Translations under genes and position numbers: made by a program | Shown: piece after piece, positions 1 through 10,592 of the stretch | Layout of the letters: every line of letters begins with the position of its first letter | Position numbering within the stretch: the stretch's first letter is position 1 | Notes under the pieces: model-generated | Told to the model about the DNA's origin: nothing | What the model saw: the letters and a program-made list of their open reading frames with translations, nothing else | Databases searched by the model: none | DNA from: Symsagittifera roscoffensis | Lineage: Eukaryota > Xenacoelomorpha > Acoela > Convolutidae | DNA length: 64,000 nt | Assembly: GCF_963678635.1 (NCBI RefSeq) | Contig: NC_087066.1 | Coordinates: 34,911,301-34,975,300, forward strand | Reading direction: 5' to 3'

Positions 1-180
1 TTGAAATCTTGCAACACAAACTAGCTGAATTTTTCAAAAAAATCAATATAGAATCCTTTGAAGCGATAAAAAAGAGTAAATACGCCAATAAAACATTAGC
101 CAAAACCATTTAGGTCGAACAAAGCTTTTAACGAAAAAAAACAAAAGAAAAAGAAAACAATTCAACTGAAGGTCCTTAAA

Positions 181-683
181 ATTACAGGAGTGAATCAAAA
201 ACACTTGCATCTACTTGAAAACTGCTAAGAGCAAAAGATAATTCCCCGATTTGGCAACTAAGCCGACAAAAGATAAACAGAAAAACGAAAACCCAGCAAT
301 TCAATTTTTTCTGGAAAACTTTTTTTTCTGTTTCACACATACTGAAAAAATAAGGGCCGGTCGGGACTCGAAGGCCAGACCCTAGGATATAAAGGCAACC
401 GCGTTACCTCAAGGCCAAAATTACAGGAGTCAATCCAAAACTCTGAGACCTACGATGAAAACTGCTGAAAACACAAAAAAAAATTCCCGATGAGGCAAAA
501 AAAGCCAAAAAAAACAAGCAGACAAATTAAAATCGGTCTATTCAATTTTTCTCTGATAACTTTTTTCAATTTCATTCATACTGAAAAAAAACAAGAGTCC
601 GGCCGGGACACGAACGCCAGAACTTAGGGTACAAAGGCGCCGCATACATTAGGGTAGAAAGGCAACCGCAGTATCTATAGGCC
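181..683 (-). repeat. two tandem copies of a tRNA-derived SINE
   Basis: Two diverged units of about 240-260 bp follow each other (181-419 and 420-683). Both begin near 'attacaggagt' and both contain an A-rich body followed by a tRNA-like block. Read on the minus strand, the block at 340-420 has a box-A-like stretch (GGCCTTGAGGTAACG) and a box-B-like stretch (CCTTCGAGTCCC), as expected of an RNA polymerase III SINE head. The acceptor-stem halves do not pair well, so these are not functional tRNA genes. Related blocks occur near 24340, 25160 and 28190. They sit in an intron of the DEPDC5-like gene. Confidence 0.6.
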
Positions 684-739
684 AAGTGGAAAGGTAGTAT
701 GAAAAGTGGTATATATTCTGCGTTCAAATATGAAAATAC

Positions 740-3700
740 CTGTGTCGTCATCTTTCGTTAGAGTTGTCTGCGGGAATATATTTTGCGACATCTTCATACT
801 ATCACAGGTCATTATTTCACTTCTCATTTGCTCTGGAAAATCCTCCAAACACGTTGCTAAACACAAAAATTATCTGAGCGCTAATATTGCCATGAAAGTG
901 TTTAAAAACTTACACAAAAGAATCATGGAATTGATAGTTTTTATGAAATATAGGTAGAAATTGTTCCTCTAACGTGAAGATGGTCTGTTATTCGAAACAC
1001 AGTATTAATACATGCCTTGATCAAATACTTGTAACAGCATGTGATTTACCTTTGAAGTATGTCCTTGAGAATAGCACGAGGTTCAGTTCGTGTGTGCATC
1101 TGTGGGTGGTCCACTGGTGGAACAGAGTGTTCAGATATCCCTCGACTGCATTCTCGAACAGCAGGTTCCCTGTGTGGTCGAAGTGCCACATTTCCTCACT
1201 CATCTGCAGGAACAGGAACCACTTGGCCGTGGAGGAGCGGAAGGTGACCTTGGTCTGTGCATTCACTACTCCACTGCACACTTGTCTCTCCCCACTCCAA
1301 ACACACCTGGAAATCAGCCATTGATGATGAAACATCACAATCAAGAGAAGTAACAATACAAAAGCAGATTACTATATCGATTGTGCATTGATCATAAAAG
1401 GCAGCAATTATATGCATGTCGCGTTTCGAAAAAACTTCATTTAAATTTATCTCGACGTTTTCTAATCATGTTCAGGGGCGAAAACAAAAACTTTCGAGTA
1501 TTGATGAAATGTAGCGCTTGAAAGAAGAAAGAAAGAATTTATTTCTTCAATTGTATAATTATGAAAGATATGCAAACAATATCAAAAGTAGACAATATTA
1601 TATTCATACCTATCAAAAATTGTACGACAGAAGTGGATAGACAAAGGGAAAATTCAATGCCCACTGAGAGTCTACCCAGTGCTTACTTAACAAAAGCAAT
1701 TGATTATGTTTTAATTAACAAAATGTATAATAAATAATTAACTTCTTTTGAATAATATGCATAACTTAAATAGAAAAAAAAACTTTTTTATACAATTTAA
1801 TGTGACTCACTTCAATTTACTTACTAAGATTTTCGTAAATAGCAAGAGTGCGATGCCCCACTTCATTTGAAGTCCGTAAATTGCAGAAAATAATTAAAGA
1901 AAAAAATCCGATTTTTTTTTTGAGAAACATCAACAATTCGTCAATATCTCGAATACTAGCAAAATTTGAGCGGTCATGATTCCGATTTAGATTATCGACC
2001 TGTATTGGTGGTTGAAAGTATTTAACAAGCTGTCTATTTAACTTTTCTTTCTTAGTTAAAGAAAAAACCAGTTGTTGGAAAATTTTTGAGAAAAAAATCA
2101 TGAACTCGTCGATATCTCGAAAACTAGCAAGACTTGAGGGGTCATATTCCTGGGCTAAACTGCTAAATTATAATGGTGGTTTGATATAGTCCAACCACTG
2201 GGATCAGATTGTTAAATCGCTAATTTTCAAAAATAAACCGGGTAAGATCAGTAATTCCTATAATATAGTTCTCTTACATTTTGTGAACAAAAATGGACAT
2301 TTCATTATTTTCCAATCACCCAAGATTCGGTGGTAGCAAGTCGTTTTCACCCAGTAAGTTAAATAGCTTTGAACCCTTGTTTTCTATTGAGTATGACTTT
2401 TGTTTATTTCCGCAGAAAGGTTTTTGGTATAGCAATCTATTTGATCTAGTTTTATTGGGGTTTTCTAACGGCGTAAATGTGGTGTTCAAAAACGTAGTTG
2501 AATATAAACAATTTCAAGAACGCATGCACAACTTCAAAAGGTCATACATATAAAACTCAAAAACAGTCAGTATTTTAGTTTCAATATAATCTCCGGATAC
2601 GCTATCAACTTTGCCCATAACGTGAATCATACGCAAAATTTTTCTCTGGGTCATAAAAATAGGTGATACTCGTTTACGGGTGTAGAAAAACTAGTGCACC
2701 CGTAAACGAGTAGACTATATTGTATTATAGGTTTCAGTTAGAATTATAATAGATGATAATAATATATTTTTACATACAAAATGACGCATTTTTGAGGCAA
2801 CACCACAGTGCCTGCCTAATTTCGATCTGAGTTTATCAACCTGATCGTAAAAACTCAGTTTATTACCAACAATGACTTCAAGGTATGTGCATGAGTTTTT
2901 GGTGCAAAAGACGAACCTCCTACATGTACACTTAAGTTGTTAGAAGTACCTCTATTTTTGCTGAATCTTACAAAAAGTCTTATGTGTATTTAAGGTGAGT
3001 TTGTTATAATGCAACCATGTGCTTATATTTGTAATGTCTTTTTGAAATTCATACAGACGTTCTCAAATACGACGTTTATATAGTCAACAAAAAAAATTCA
3101 AAGACCTTGAGTCATGTCGTTTATGTATATAAGAACTAGGAGGGGACCCAGATCAGATCAGAGCGCTTCTCAAAGGCTAATTTAGGACTGATTTTTCATT
3201 TAGCTGCTCAAAAAGTCTTAACATTTACACCTTCTACAGAGTTTGAACAATTCAATGTTTTCCATTGACAGTGCTACACTCACTTGATCTGTGCGTTCAT
3301 CTTGGCATATGTGAACCCCATTCCGGGAAATATAGATCCTCCTTTGGAAGTGAGCTCCTCCAGCAAACTCTGTCTGTACCTCCACTGGTCCGCCCTCGAA
3401 GTGTACTGCTCTGCTATGACCACTTCAACCAGTCCTATAGTCACACACTCTTCTCTCCCTAAACTTGCTCGCCTCGACGAAGAATGGGAAGTATGAGATG
3501 CATCTCGATCTAGTTTCACAACTATCACCTGAAAAAAGTATGAAAATTCAATCAACGCGTGGATAAAATAAGGTTGTTAATCAATCTATTTCAGGTAAGC
3601 AAATTTTTGCAATTTCAAAAAATAAAGAACACAAGAAGAATTGGAAATCGAGAATGATAATACTCTCAGATTTCCGACTTTCGATACGAAAGAAACGGAA

Positions 3701-6700
3701 TATTTGCGCTCGGGGTGGTTTTTTTTTTCTTCAGACAAATTTCGACTTTTTAACTAGCCATTTTTGACGGAATTTTTTTTATATCAGTCAAGATCTATTG
3801 TTGTTCTGAGCTTAAACTTTTAAAGATATTTTACCTGTGATCATTTTTCGTAAAGTTATGGGGATTTAAAGATTGCCATTTTGGCTAATTTGGGACAATT
3901 AACGCGCGATATATTTCGCGCTATTAACGCGTAAGCGGAGATTTAATCCGTCTTAAAAATCGTTCGAAATTGGTTGAAAGAAGCTTATTTGCCATAATTG
4001 ATTTGTTACAAGGAGCAAAATCTATTCCTTTGGAGTTTAAATTGCGTGTGGGAGGATGATTTTCATAGCAAAAATTTCAAATTTTAGAAAAAAAATTTTC
4101 AATTTTTTTTTACATTTAATTTATTAATGATATTTATGCTATTACTGCTCCATAAACTTTAAAAGGCAGTCGGAACATTCAAGGCTTCGCCCTGATACGA
4201 GCAGTCTTGTTATTACTAATATTCCATTTTTTTTCACACTGAGGAGAAGCGTAGCTTCGCACCACTAGCGACACAACGAAAATATAGCATGACAAATTAA
4301 CTGACAGAAAATGAGACAACATCCACACACAAAAAAATGATTTTTTAAAAAACAACACTGCTCGTATCAGGGCGGAGCCCTGAATGTTCCGACTGCCTTT
4401 TAAGGCTTATGGAGCAGTAATAACATCAAAAATTTGATTGTGATAAAATAAAATCAAAATTAAAAAAAAATTGAGATTTTTTGTATAAGCATCCTCCCAC
4501 ACGTCATATTAAGTACAAAGTGATAGACTTAGCTCCTATTAACATATCAATTGTGGCATATAAGCTTTCTTGAACCAATTTGGAACGATTTCTAAGACGG
4601 ATTAAATCTCCGCTTACGCGTTAATAGTGCGAAATATATCGCGCGTTAATTGTCCCAAATTGGCAAAAATGGCAATCTTTAAACCTCCATAACTTTACGA
4701 AAAATGATCACAGATGAAATATCTTTTCAAATTTAAGCTCATGATAACAATAGCTTTCGAATGATATTTAAAAAAATTCCATCAAAAATGGCTAGATAAA
4801 AAGTCAAAATTTGTCTGAAGAAAAAAACCCACCCCGAGCACAAATATTCCGTTACTTTCGTTACGAAAGTCGGAACAATAATACAAAAATTTGATCTACA
4901 GAAAAGTTCATATCTTTTTCTTGATTTTGTCTATGTTTGCAAACCTATGTTTACAAGAAATAGCGAAAATAAATCCGAAAATTTACAATAAATCCGAAAA
5001 TTTACAATAAACCCGAAAATAACAGAGCAGACCAGACCTATGTTGATCTAAAAAAATGTCATAAGAAACTTGAAAACTTAAAAAAGTTGTTAAGTCTCCC
5101 CTCAAAACATTAAGATACCAAACATATTTTGCTCATCAAACGATTCGAAATAAGACCGCCACGCCGATATAAAATAAGCCGAAACATTTAAAGCCGATTA
5201 AAGAAAAAAAGATGGAAAAAACCGAAAAAAAAACGCAAGGGTAATTACAGAAAAATTGGTTGGTTGCTTAAAAAAAGATTCCGTTAAGTCTTGATAAATC
5301 TGCAAGCTTTGGTAAATTTAGAAACCCCGAAACAAGTTACTGATCTTTATGTCTTTCTCTCATATCATCACCTTGAGTGCACTGCTCTTATTGGCAGTAG
5401 TTGCCGATTTAGCACTGGTGGAATGGCTGCTGATGGGCTTGAAGCACGGGTCGATGCAATTCTCAATTGCAGACCGCAACACTGACACTCCAGCTCTAAA
5501 TAAGAATAGCCGGTTTCTGTGAGAACAACCAGAGTTATTTATGCATAGGAGGCAGTTTTTCGCATGTGGGGAAATAACTAATAGTTAAGCTTAGAACAAA
5601 CTACTTGTGGCTGATAACGTATCATAACACAAACCCAATTAATCACTTAGCTCCAATTTCCACGTTCCGCTCTAAACTAATCCAAAAAGCAAAATTTCAC
5701 ACAGGTTTTTCTCGACACCGTTGCAAAATTTATAGATACTGATCAAATTTAGATATCGATTGAATCACGGGAATTAACACGACGTTTGAATTTTAATTTA
5801 GTTGAATAATCAAAAATATTCAGTTTTTTGACAAAAACTCAAAATCAGCTAACAAGCTCTACTAGTTTGAGCCCTTATAAGGAGTGATCTGAATGAAAGC
5901 ATATTTACAAAAACAATTAGAAAAAAATGTACTTAATTTCTTTATTATTTCTTATATAAAGTTTTTCAATCATCTTGACATGCTTTCAGAACCTCAACGA
6001 CAAACAGTTCGTGAGCAGTGCTAATATTTGAGTTTTTCAAGCTGAGTATGAACCATGTTTTCGCTTGAAAAATTTTTCGTAGTATTCACCGGTGTTTCTG
6101 TTCGATGTATCACTCGACCTCACCAGCCCTTATGTGTTACCTCATTTCTCCTACTTTCAGTTTCCCGGAAACGAAAAGTGGAATTCCCAAAAAAGGAAAC
6201 TTAACCCAACTGCATCAACTTCAAACAAACATTCATCCCACATCGTTTTTTTAAAAATTAATTCCGGAAAGCAGTTTGAGCTTGTGCAATTAACATAAGC
6301 GTATAAGGTAATCTCACCTTCTGGCCATCAGAAAAAAAACGAAACTTCCAATGTAGTGTATTTTGAACTTACTTTAACTTTAACTGACTTGATAAGGATC
6401 AATTGCAAAAACATCATACAGTTTGGGTCTCCTTCTTGATTAAAGTATACTTCTTGATTAAAGTATACTTCTTGATTAAAGTATACTTCTTGATCAAAGT
6501 ACTCTTGTTTTCATAACGAGACGTGTCAAACTGCAAAAAAGGATTTTTCAACAAAAATTATTCTACTCACTCAATTTTAGTCGAGCTAGTCTCGGCAAAT
6601 GATTCCTCGCGCACCACACATACCAGTCCAGACATAGAAGCCTCTGGGTCTGTGCTCCGGATTGATACCACATCGCCACAGGCCAACAGTGAACGCACTT

Positions 6701-6863
6701 TAGTCCCCGAGAACTGCACCGCGTGGGCCAGTTCCCAGTTGTGGGGAGTGAACGATTCCGTGTCTGAGAAGAAAGAAGGTGGATTGGAAACAGAGAGAGA
6801 AGGCGAGACTGAGACGCGAGGCGATTCGTGACTCATAAGAGCACAAGTGAACAACTCGCTCAT
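740..6863 (-). CDS. DEPDC5: DEPDC5/Iml1 homologue, N-terminal part, five exons (partial gene)
   Basis: DEPDC5/Iml1 is the GATOR1 subunit that contributes to Rag GTPase inactivation on lysosomes and so restrains mTORC1 when amino acids are scarce. Coding exons, minus strand: 6571-6863, 5372-5495, 3284-3528, 1050-1306, 740-856. Every junction has GT...AG ends and the phases agree (2, 0, 2, 1). Matches to the human N-terminal Iml1 domain include GDVVSI (human GDIVEI), LVEVVIAEQYTSRADQWR (LVELTFKDQYIGRGDMWR), VTFRSSTAK, QMSEEMWHFDHTGNLLFENA ([20 protein letters not shown]), VVLFSRTYF-type and LEDFPE. A serine-rich insertion with an RRAS motif interrupts the conserved region. The first exon is least certain: an ATG exists at 6863, but a strong pyrimidine tract and AG around codon 36 could instead be an acceptor fed by an upstream exon. 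The rest of the gene lies beyond the left edge. Introns carry SINEs and a foldback element. Confidence 0.82.
3672..4875. mobile_element. long foldback (inverted-repeat) element
   Basis: Two arms, 3672 to about 4210 and 4351-4875, are reverse complements of one another over roughly 530 bp and flank a loop of about 140 bp. Both outer ends read TTCCGACTTTCG/CGAAAGTCGGAA. Shared internal blocks include the GCGCGATATATTTCGCGC-like segment and a second TTCCGAC inside the inner end. No coding potential is visible, so it is a non-autonomous foldback or MITE-like element. No clear target-site duplication is seen. The loop carries one copy of the dispersed GCGAAGC hairpin repeat. It lies in a DEPDC5 intron. 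A single-arm relative is at 28308-28770. Confidence 0.8.
4968..5023. repeat. 19-bp tandem repeat, about 2.8 copies
   Basis: The unit AATAAATCCGAAAATTTAC starts at 4968, 4987 and 5006, the last copy with one substitution. It is a short minisatellite in the DEPDC5 intron. Confidence 0.85.
5085..5205. repeat. dispersed repeat with GCCGATATAAAATA signature
   Basis: This block (TTAAGTC...CTCAAAACA...GCTCATCAAACG...CGCCGATATAAAATAAGCCGAAAC) recurs, diverged, at about 23935-24045, 24610-24745 and 42355-42475, with a weaker match near 42235. A-rich tails with runs of CCGAAAA follow each copy. It is probably part of the same SINE-like family as the tRNA-related blocks. No coding potential. Confidence 0.6.
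6432..6502. repeat. 18-bp tandem repeat, about 4 copies
   Basis: CTTCTTGATTAAAGTATA is repeated almost perfectly four times. It sits just downstream of the donor site of the 6571-6863 exon, in intron 1 of the DEPDC5-like gene. Confidence 0.9.
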
Positions 6864-9516
6864 GGTCTCTCTGAAAGAGTGTCAGAAGGTCGCCAAAACA
6901 TGAACTGACGTTTTTGAATCTAATCAACTTGTCAGATTTTTAAAATTCCACTGCACGACGTGAAAAAGCCCCTTTGTGTTTATGTGAGCTATCCATAATA
7001 ATTTCCGCCCTAGAGGTTTATATGTATTTTTTTTTGGAAAACTCCACTTTCGCAAAACCCTAGATATGCCTTTGTATGAGCCATTTTTGGACACATGCTA
7101 TTAACTCTGCATTTTGGCCCGGACTTAAAGTCTATAAATGAGGCCCACTCGTAGAATAGTGTCAGCAAATATAATAATAGATTTTAAAACTAGCCGATTG
7201 TATTTTCTGACACACTCTGTTGCCAGCAAATTTCGATTGAAAGAAGTTTGAGCCGAACATTGGAAAAGGAAAAAAAAGAAAAAAGGAAAAAATCTTCATA
7301 AAAAAAAAAATTCGCAAAAATTTTTCCAACATTAGGTTTTTGTGATTCCAGACCGACTTTTGACTAATTCACCGCAAATTTTCCTCTGTGGTTCATTCGT
7401 AGGAAATTTGGAGCGGTGATAAAACACAACGATCAAAACACAATGCTACCTTAAAGTCTATAAATGAGGCCCACTATGTAGATTTTTTAAGGATTAAAAT
7501 GGATTCTCTTTAATAATTGATGATAGGCTCATTTATTTATTTTCAGCCTAAGAAACTCAAACTTTGAGAGATACTTCTCAACGACTACAAGTAGCACAGA
7601 CTATACCGAACAAAGCTACTACTTCTTTTAATTTTGCCAGATTTTTTCTGCTTTTGCATGATTTAATTATGTTAAGTATAAATATGCGAACGCCACAAAT
7701 TGGTTCGAACTATTTTTTGCATCGAAAAAGAAACCATTTCAAAATTATGTTAAAAATGACGTTTTTCTACCATTTTTGGTACAAAAACAAATATTTTATG
7801 TGCTTTTCACCACATAATTTCGGCCATTTAACCCTTGAGAAACGGAACAGCATACTAGCTGTTCAACTCGTTAGAGCTACTCGCTGTGGTACCCCTAATG
7901 GAGCCCTCCGTGTTATTTTGTTATTTGTATTATTATCAGGTACTTTTGTAAAATTGCCTCACTCTCGGGTAGAACTTTTTGAATATTTTACAAACAAATA
8001 TATCACCTCAAAGATCTTTGAATTACATTAAACATTTCACGATTGATTTTTTTAATGGAACATAACCGTATTTTCTCAAAAAAGCCGTCATTTAAAAGAT
8101 CCTTTCGATTAGAGACGCCCTTTTTCATGAACTTGAGAAATAAAAATCAATAGAGACTTCGTAAGAAATGAAAATCACATCATATTTTCAAATAATTTCA
8201 ATTCTGAAGTACAAGTACGTCCTCCTCAAAGTCTCTAGCTTCTTATTCAAACTAAAACTTTTTGTTTTTATATTGAATATCTGTCAGTATCGACACATAC
8301 CGCGAGTTTTAGAAATAAGAGACGCCCTAAAATTAAATATGTCTCCTATTCAAACTAATTTCCAACCACATTAACTAAGCAAAATAGAAACTAGGAAATT
8401 TAAATTCACGTTTTTTTCTCGCCTTTGCACTTCGTAATTGAAAAGTATAAATTGTCTTCCTTTTAGCAAATGAATTTGAACTGAACTTCAGAAAAGTCTA
8501 AGTCACACCGCAAAAAAATCAATATTGACCTCAATCGAATGTTTAAATTTTTCCCTGGCAAACACAAAATGAAACTAACTAAAAATGAGCATTCACTTTA
8601 TTCATTGAGACTTATCAGTTCGCAAAACTGGATCTTCAGGTATATTTTTTATTCCGCAGGGCAATCTGAAACTTCAAATCGACTTTTAAACTGTAAGTGA
8701 ATCACTTTTTTCCTGCTATTTGCGCTTTTGTTATTGTAGCACATAGCTTGAGTTTAATTTAAAAAGAACATGAAAAAAAGCCAAACCGCAAAAAAGTTTG
8801 GAAAAACAATCAAATTAGTGAGAATAATTTTCGAAGTCTAAAACAACAAACATAAAAAAAAATCGTGAAATTTCGTCCGAGTTCTTAGATATTTCTGGTT
8901 AAATAAACTTGATCTCATAGTAGCAAAATTTTTGACAGCACTCGGACCTGGAAATTAATAGCACATAGTAGCTAACATACAATGTCATTCAATTATTTAA
9001 CCTTTGATACCTAATTAGGATTTTTTTTTGCATATTTATTAGTTTGATATTTGGGGATTACTAAATTTTCGTTAAGTATTAAATTTGAGGAATAGTCAAC
9101 ACCTATTTATTATTTTCATATTTATTTCGTGTGACGCACATTGGATATCCTTAAAGTGGTTTCGAAATTTGCTCTGCATATACTTGGAATCAAAATTCGA
9201 GTCGACCAAAAAAAAAAGAAATTAAAATTTTTCCGTCTTTATTTGTAAAAATTTGTCCTGGCGAAAAGTCCAAATCTACTTGGACTTGAATTGCGCTCAT
9301 ACCGAATTGAGAAAAAAAGATAGCGCTTCTCTTGTTGACTGTGTAAATTCACAGCGCCTGAAATCAAATCAAGAAGACTGGTTACATAGCGTGAACTATC
9401 TCAGTGGAAGTTTTATCCATGTCTAAAAAAAAGAGAGCGACAAGTTTTGAATTAATTTCTAACTCAGAACATTTACATATCAACTCTAAGTTTACTTAGA
9501 CAGGCAGTCTATTCAA
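6864..9516. other. intergenic stretch between DEPDC5 5' exon and RPS5
   Basis: No gene is recognised. A 26-bp direct repeat (starting CTTAAAGTCTATAAATGAGG) occurs at 7124-7149 and 7450-7475. A plus-strand open frame at 7564-8031 has no recognisable domain and low-complexity flanks; I do not call it a gene. The part at about 8165-8630 is a dispersed repeat that recurs at 13980-14510. An upstream first exon of DEPDC5 could lie here but was not identified. Confidence 0.6.
8165..8630. repeat. dispersed repeat of about 450 bp, copy A
   Basis: It shares ordered blocks with 13980-14510: ACAAGTACGTC.TCCTC, CTGTCAGTATCGACAC, ATAAGAGACGCCCT, CACACCGCAAA, AATCAATATT and TTCATTGA. Blocks are 60-80% alike with gaps. 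No open frame is conserved between the two copies, so this is a non-coding element rather than a gene. Confidence 0.65.
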
Positions 9517-10592
9517 TTATCGGTTGGACTTGGCTACTCGTTCGATTTCATCTTTCTTCTTAATCGCATACGAATTGGACGATCCTTTAGATGCATTGAG
9601 GACTTCATCCGCCAGGCATTCTGCAATGGTCTTTCCACTCCTAAACGCGGCCTCTCTGGCCCCAGTGCAGACGAAGTAAATAGCCTGGTTCACTTTCCTC
9701 AGAGGCGAGACATCCACTGCCTGTCGTCTAACTGTTCCCGCTCTTCCGATTCTAGTCGAGTCCTCCCGAGGTCCGGCGTTGATGATTGCATCTACGAGGA
9801 CATCGATTGGGTTTTGGTCAGTGTACAAATACAGGATCTAAAAAGCAAAAAGGATAGCCGTTTGCTGTGGAAGTAGCACAAAATGTTCCGAACACAGTAA
9901 TTTCAGAAAAGAAATTCAAACAATTTTATTTTAAATCTAACTTTTTTTGCCGTAAGAAAGGGCTATTGATTTAGATTAAAAACATGCAAGGAAGAGCGGC
10001 AATTTTTTCAAATTAGAATTACGGCCGAAAGGGCTTAATGTGATACAAAAATTGAACCCCTACGGTCTTTCATTGAGGCAGTCAAAATTGGCTGGAAAAA
10101 ACGGACATGAATCCTTAGTTCCTTCCATTCACTTCCTTCAAAAAAGGAAAATACTTGAACAAGCTTTTAAGCGCATATAGTTCAAACTGACTAAAAACGC
10201 ACACATTTTGCAATGAAAAGTGTGGCGTGTATTGGAAATAGAATCATCATGATACGTCAAGTTCCGCCTGTGAACGATAAGAAGGCAGGGTTATGCTAGG
10301 TAGTACTGACTTCGAACATGTGTTGCACGATCCTCATGGCCATCAATTTCTTTCCATTGTTTCTCCCGTGCATCATGAGTGAGTTGACTAGTCGCTCCAC
10401 AATGGGACAGGAGGCCTTTCTGAATCTCTTCACCTGGTATCTGCCTGAAGTGTGGGGCAGGAATCGGAGACACTTGTTGCGGATGCCGACATAGTCCTGG
10501 ATCGACAGGTCCTGACATCTCACGCTCTCCTCTTGCAGAGACCACTTGTCGAACAACTTCACAGTGGTCACACTCTCTGCTTCCAAGTCCAT
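9517..10592 (-). CDS. RPS5: 40S ribosomal protein S5 (uS7)
   Basis: RPS5/uS7 is a small-subunit ribosomal protein that binds 18S rRNA in the head near the E site and mRNA exit. Coding exons: 10311-10592 and 9517-9837 (phase 0), giving 200 residues against 204 in human. Matches are near-identical over [60 protein letters not shown] and the C-terminus [14 protein letters not shown]...VAKSNR. The start ATG (10590-10592) lies nine bases after an AG acceptor, so a 5' untranslated exon upstream is likely. The intron (9838-10310) has a slightly unusual donor, GTCAGT, and a good pyrimidine-rich acceptor. Only the N-terminal tail is shorter and divergent. The divergence sits in the N-terminus, as in other animals. 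This is the most secure host gene in the window. Confidence 0.98.
9851..9900 (+). repeat. dispersed repeat end (GGATAGCCG...GTTCCGA), with copies at 12725-12780 and 21850-21890
   Basis: The block GGATAGCCGTTTGCTGTGG followed by AGTAGCACAA and a GTTCCGA-type end occurs here, inverted at about 12725-12780, and diverged at 21850-21890. It appears to be the end of a non-autonomous element whose opposite part contains GGTTTTTCTCGACAC (near 5701, 12220, 22203) and a TTCCGACCA-like edge (12360, 22380). Confidence 0.55.

Noticed and set aside
340-420. Functional tRNA genes at 340-420, 24340-24420, 25160-25245 and 28190-28262
   Set aside because: Box A and box B are present but acceptor and T stems do not pair, and A-rich bodies follow. 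They fit SINE heads, not tRNAs.
7564-8031. 155-residue plus-strand frame as a gene
   Set aside because: No recognisable domain, non-ATG start region, low-complexity aromatic-rich composition, and no splice context or homologue that I know.
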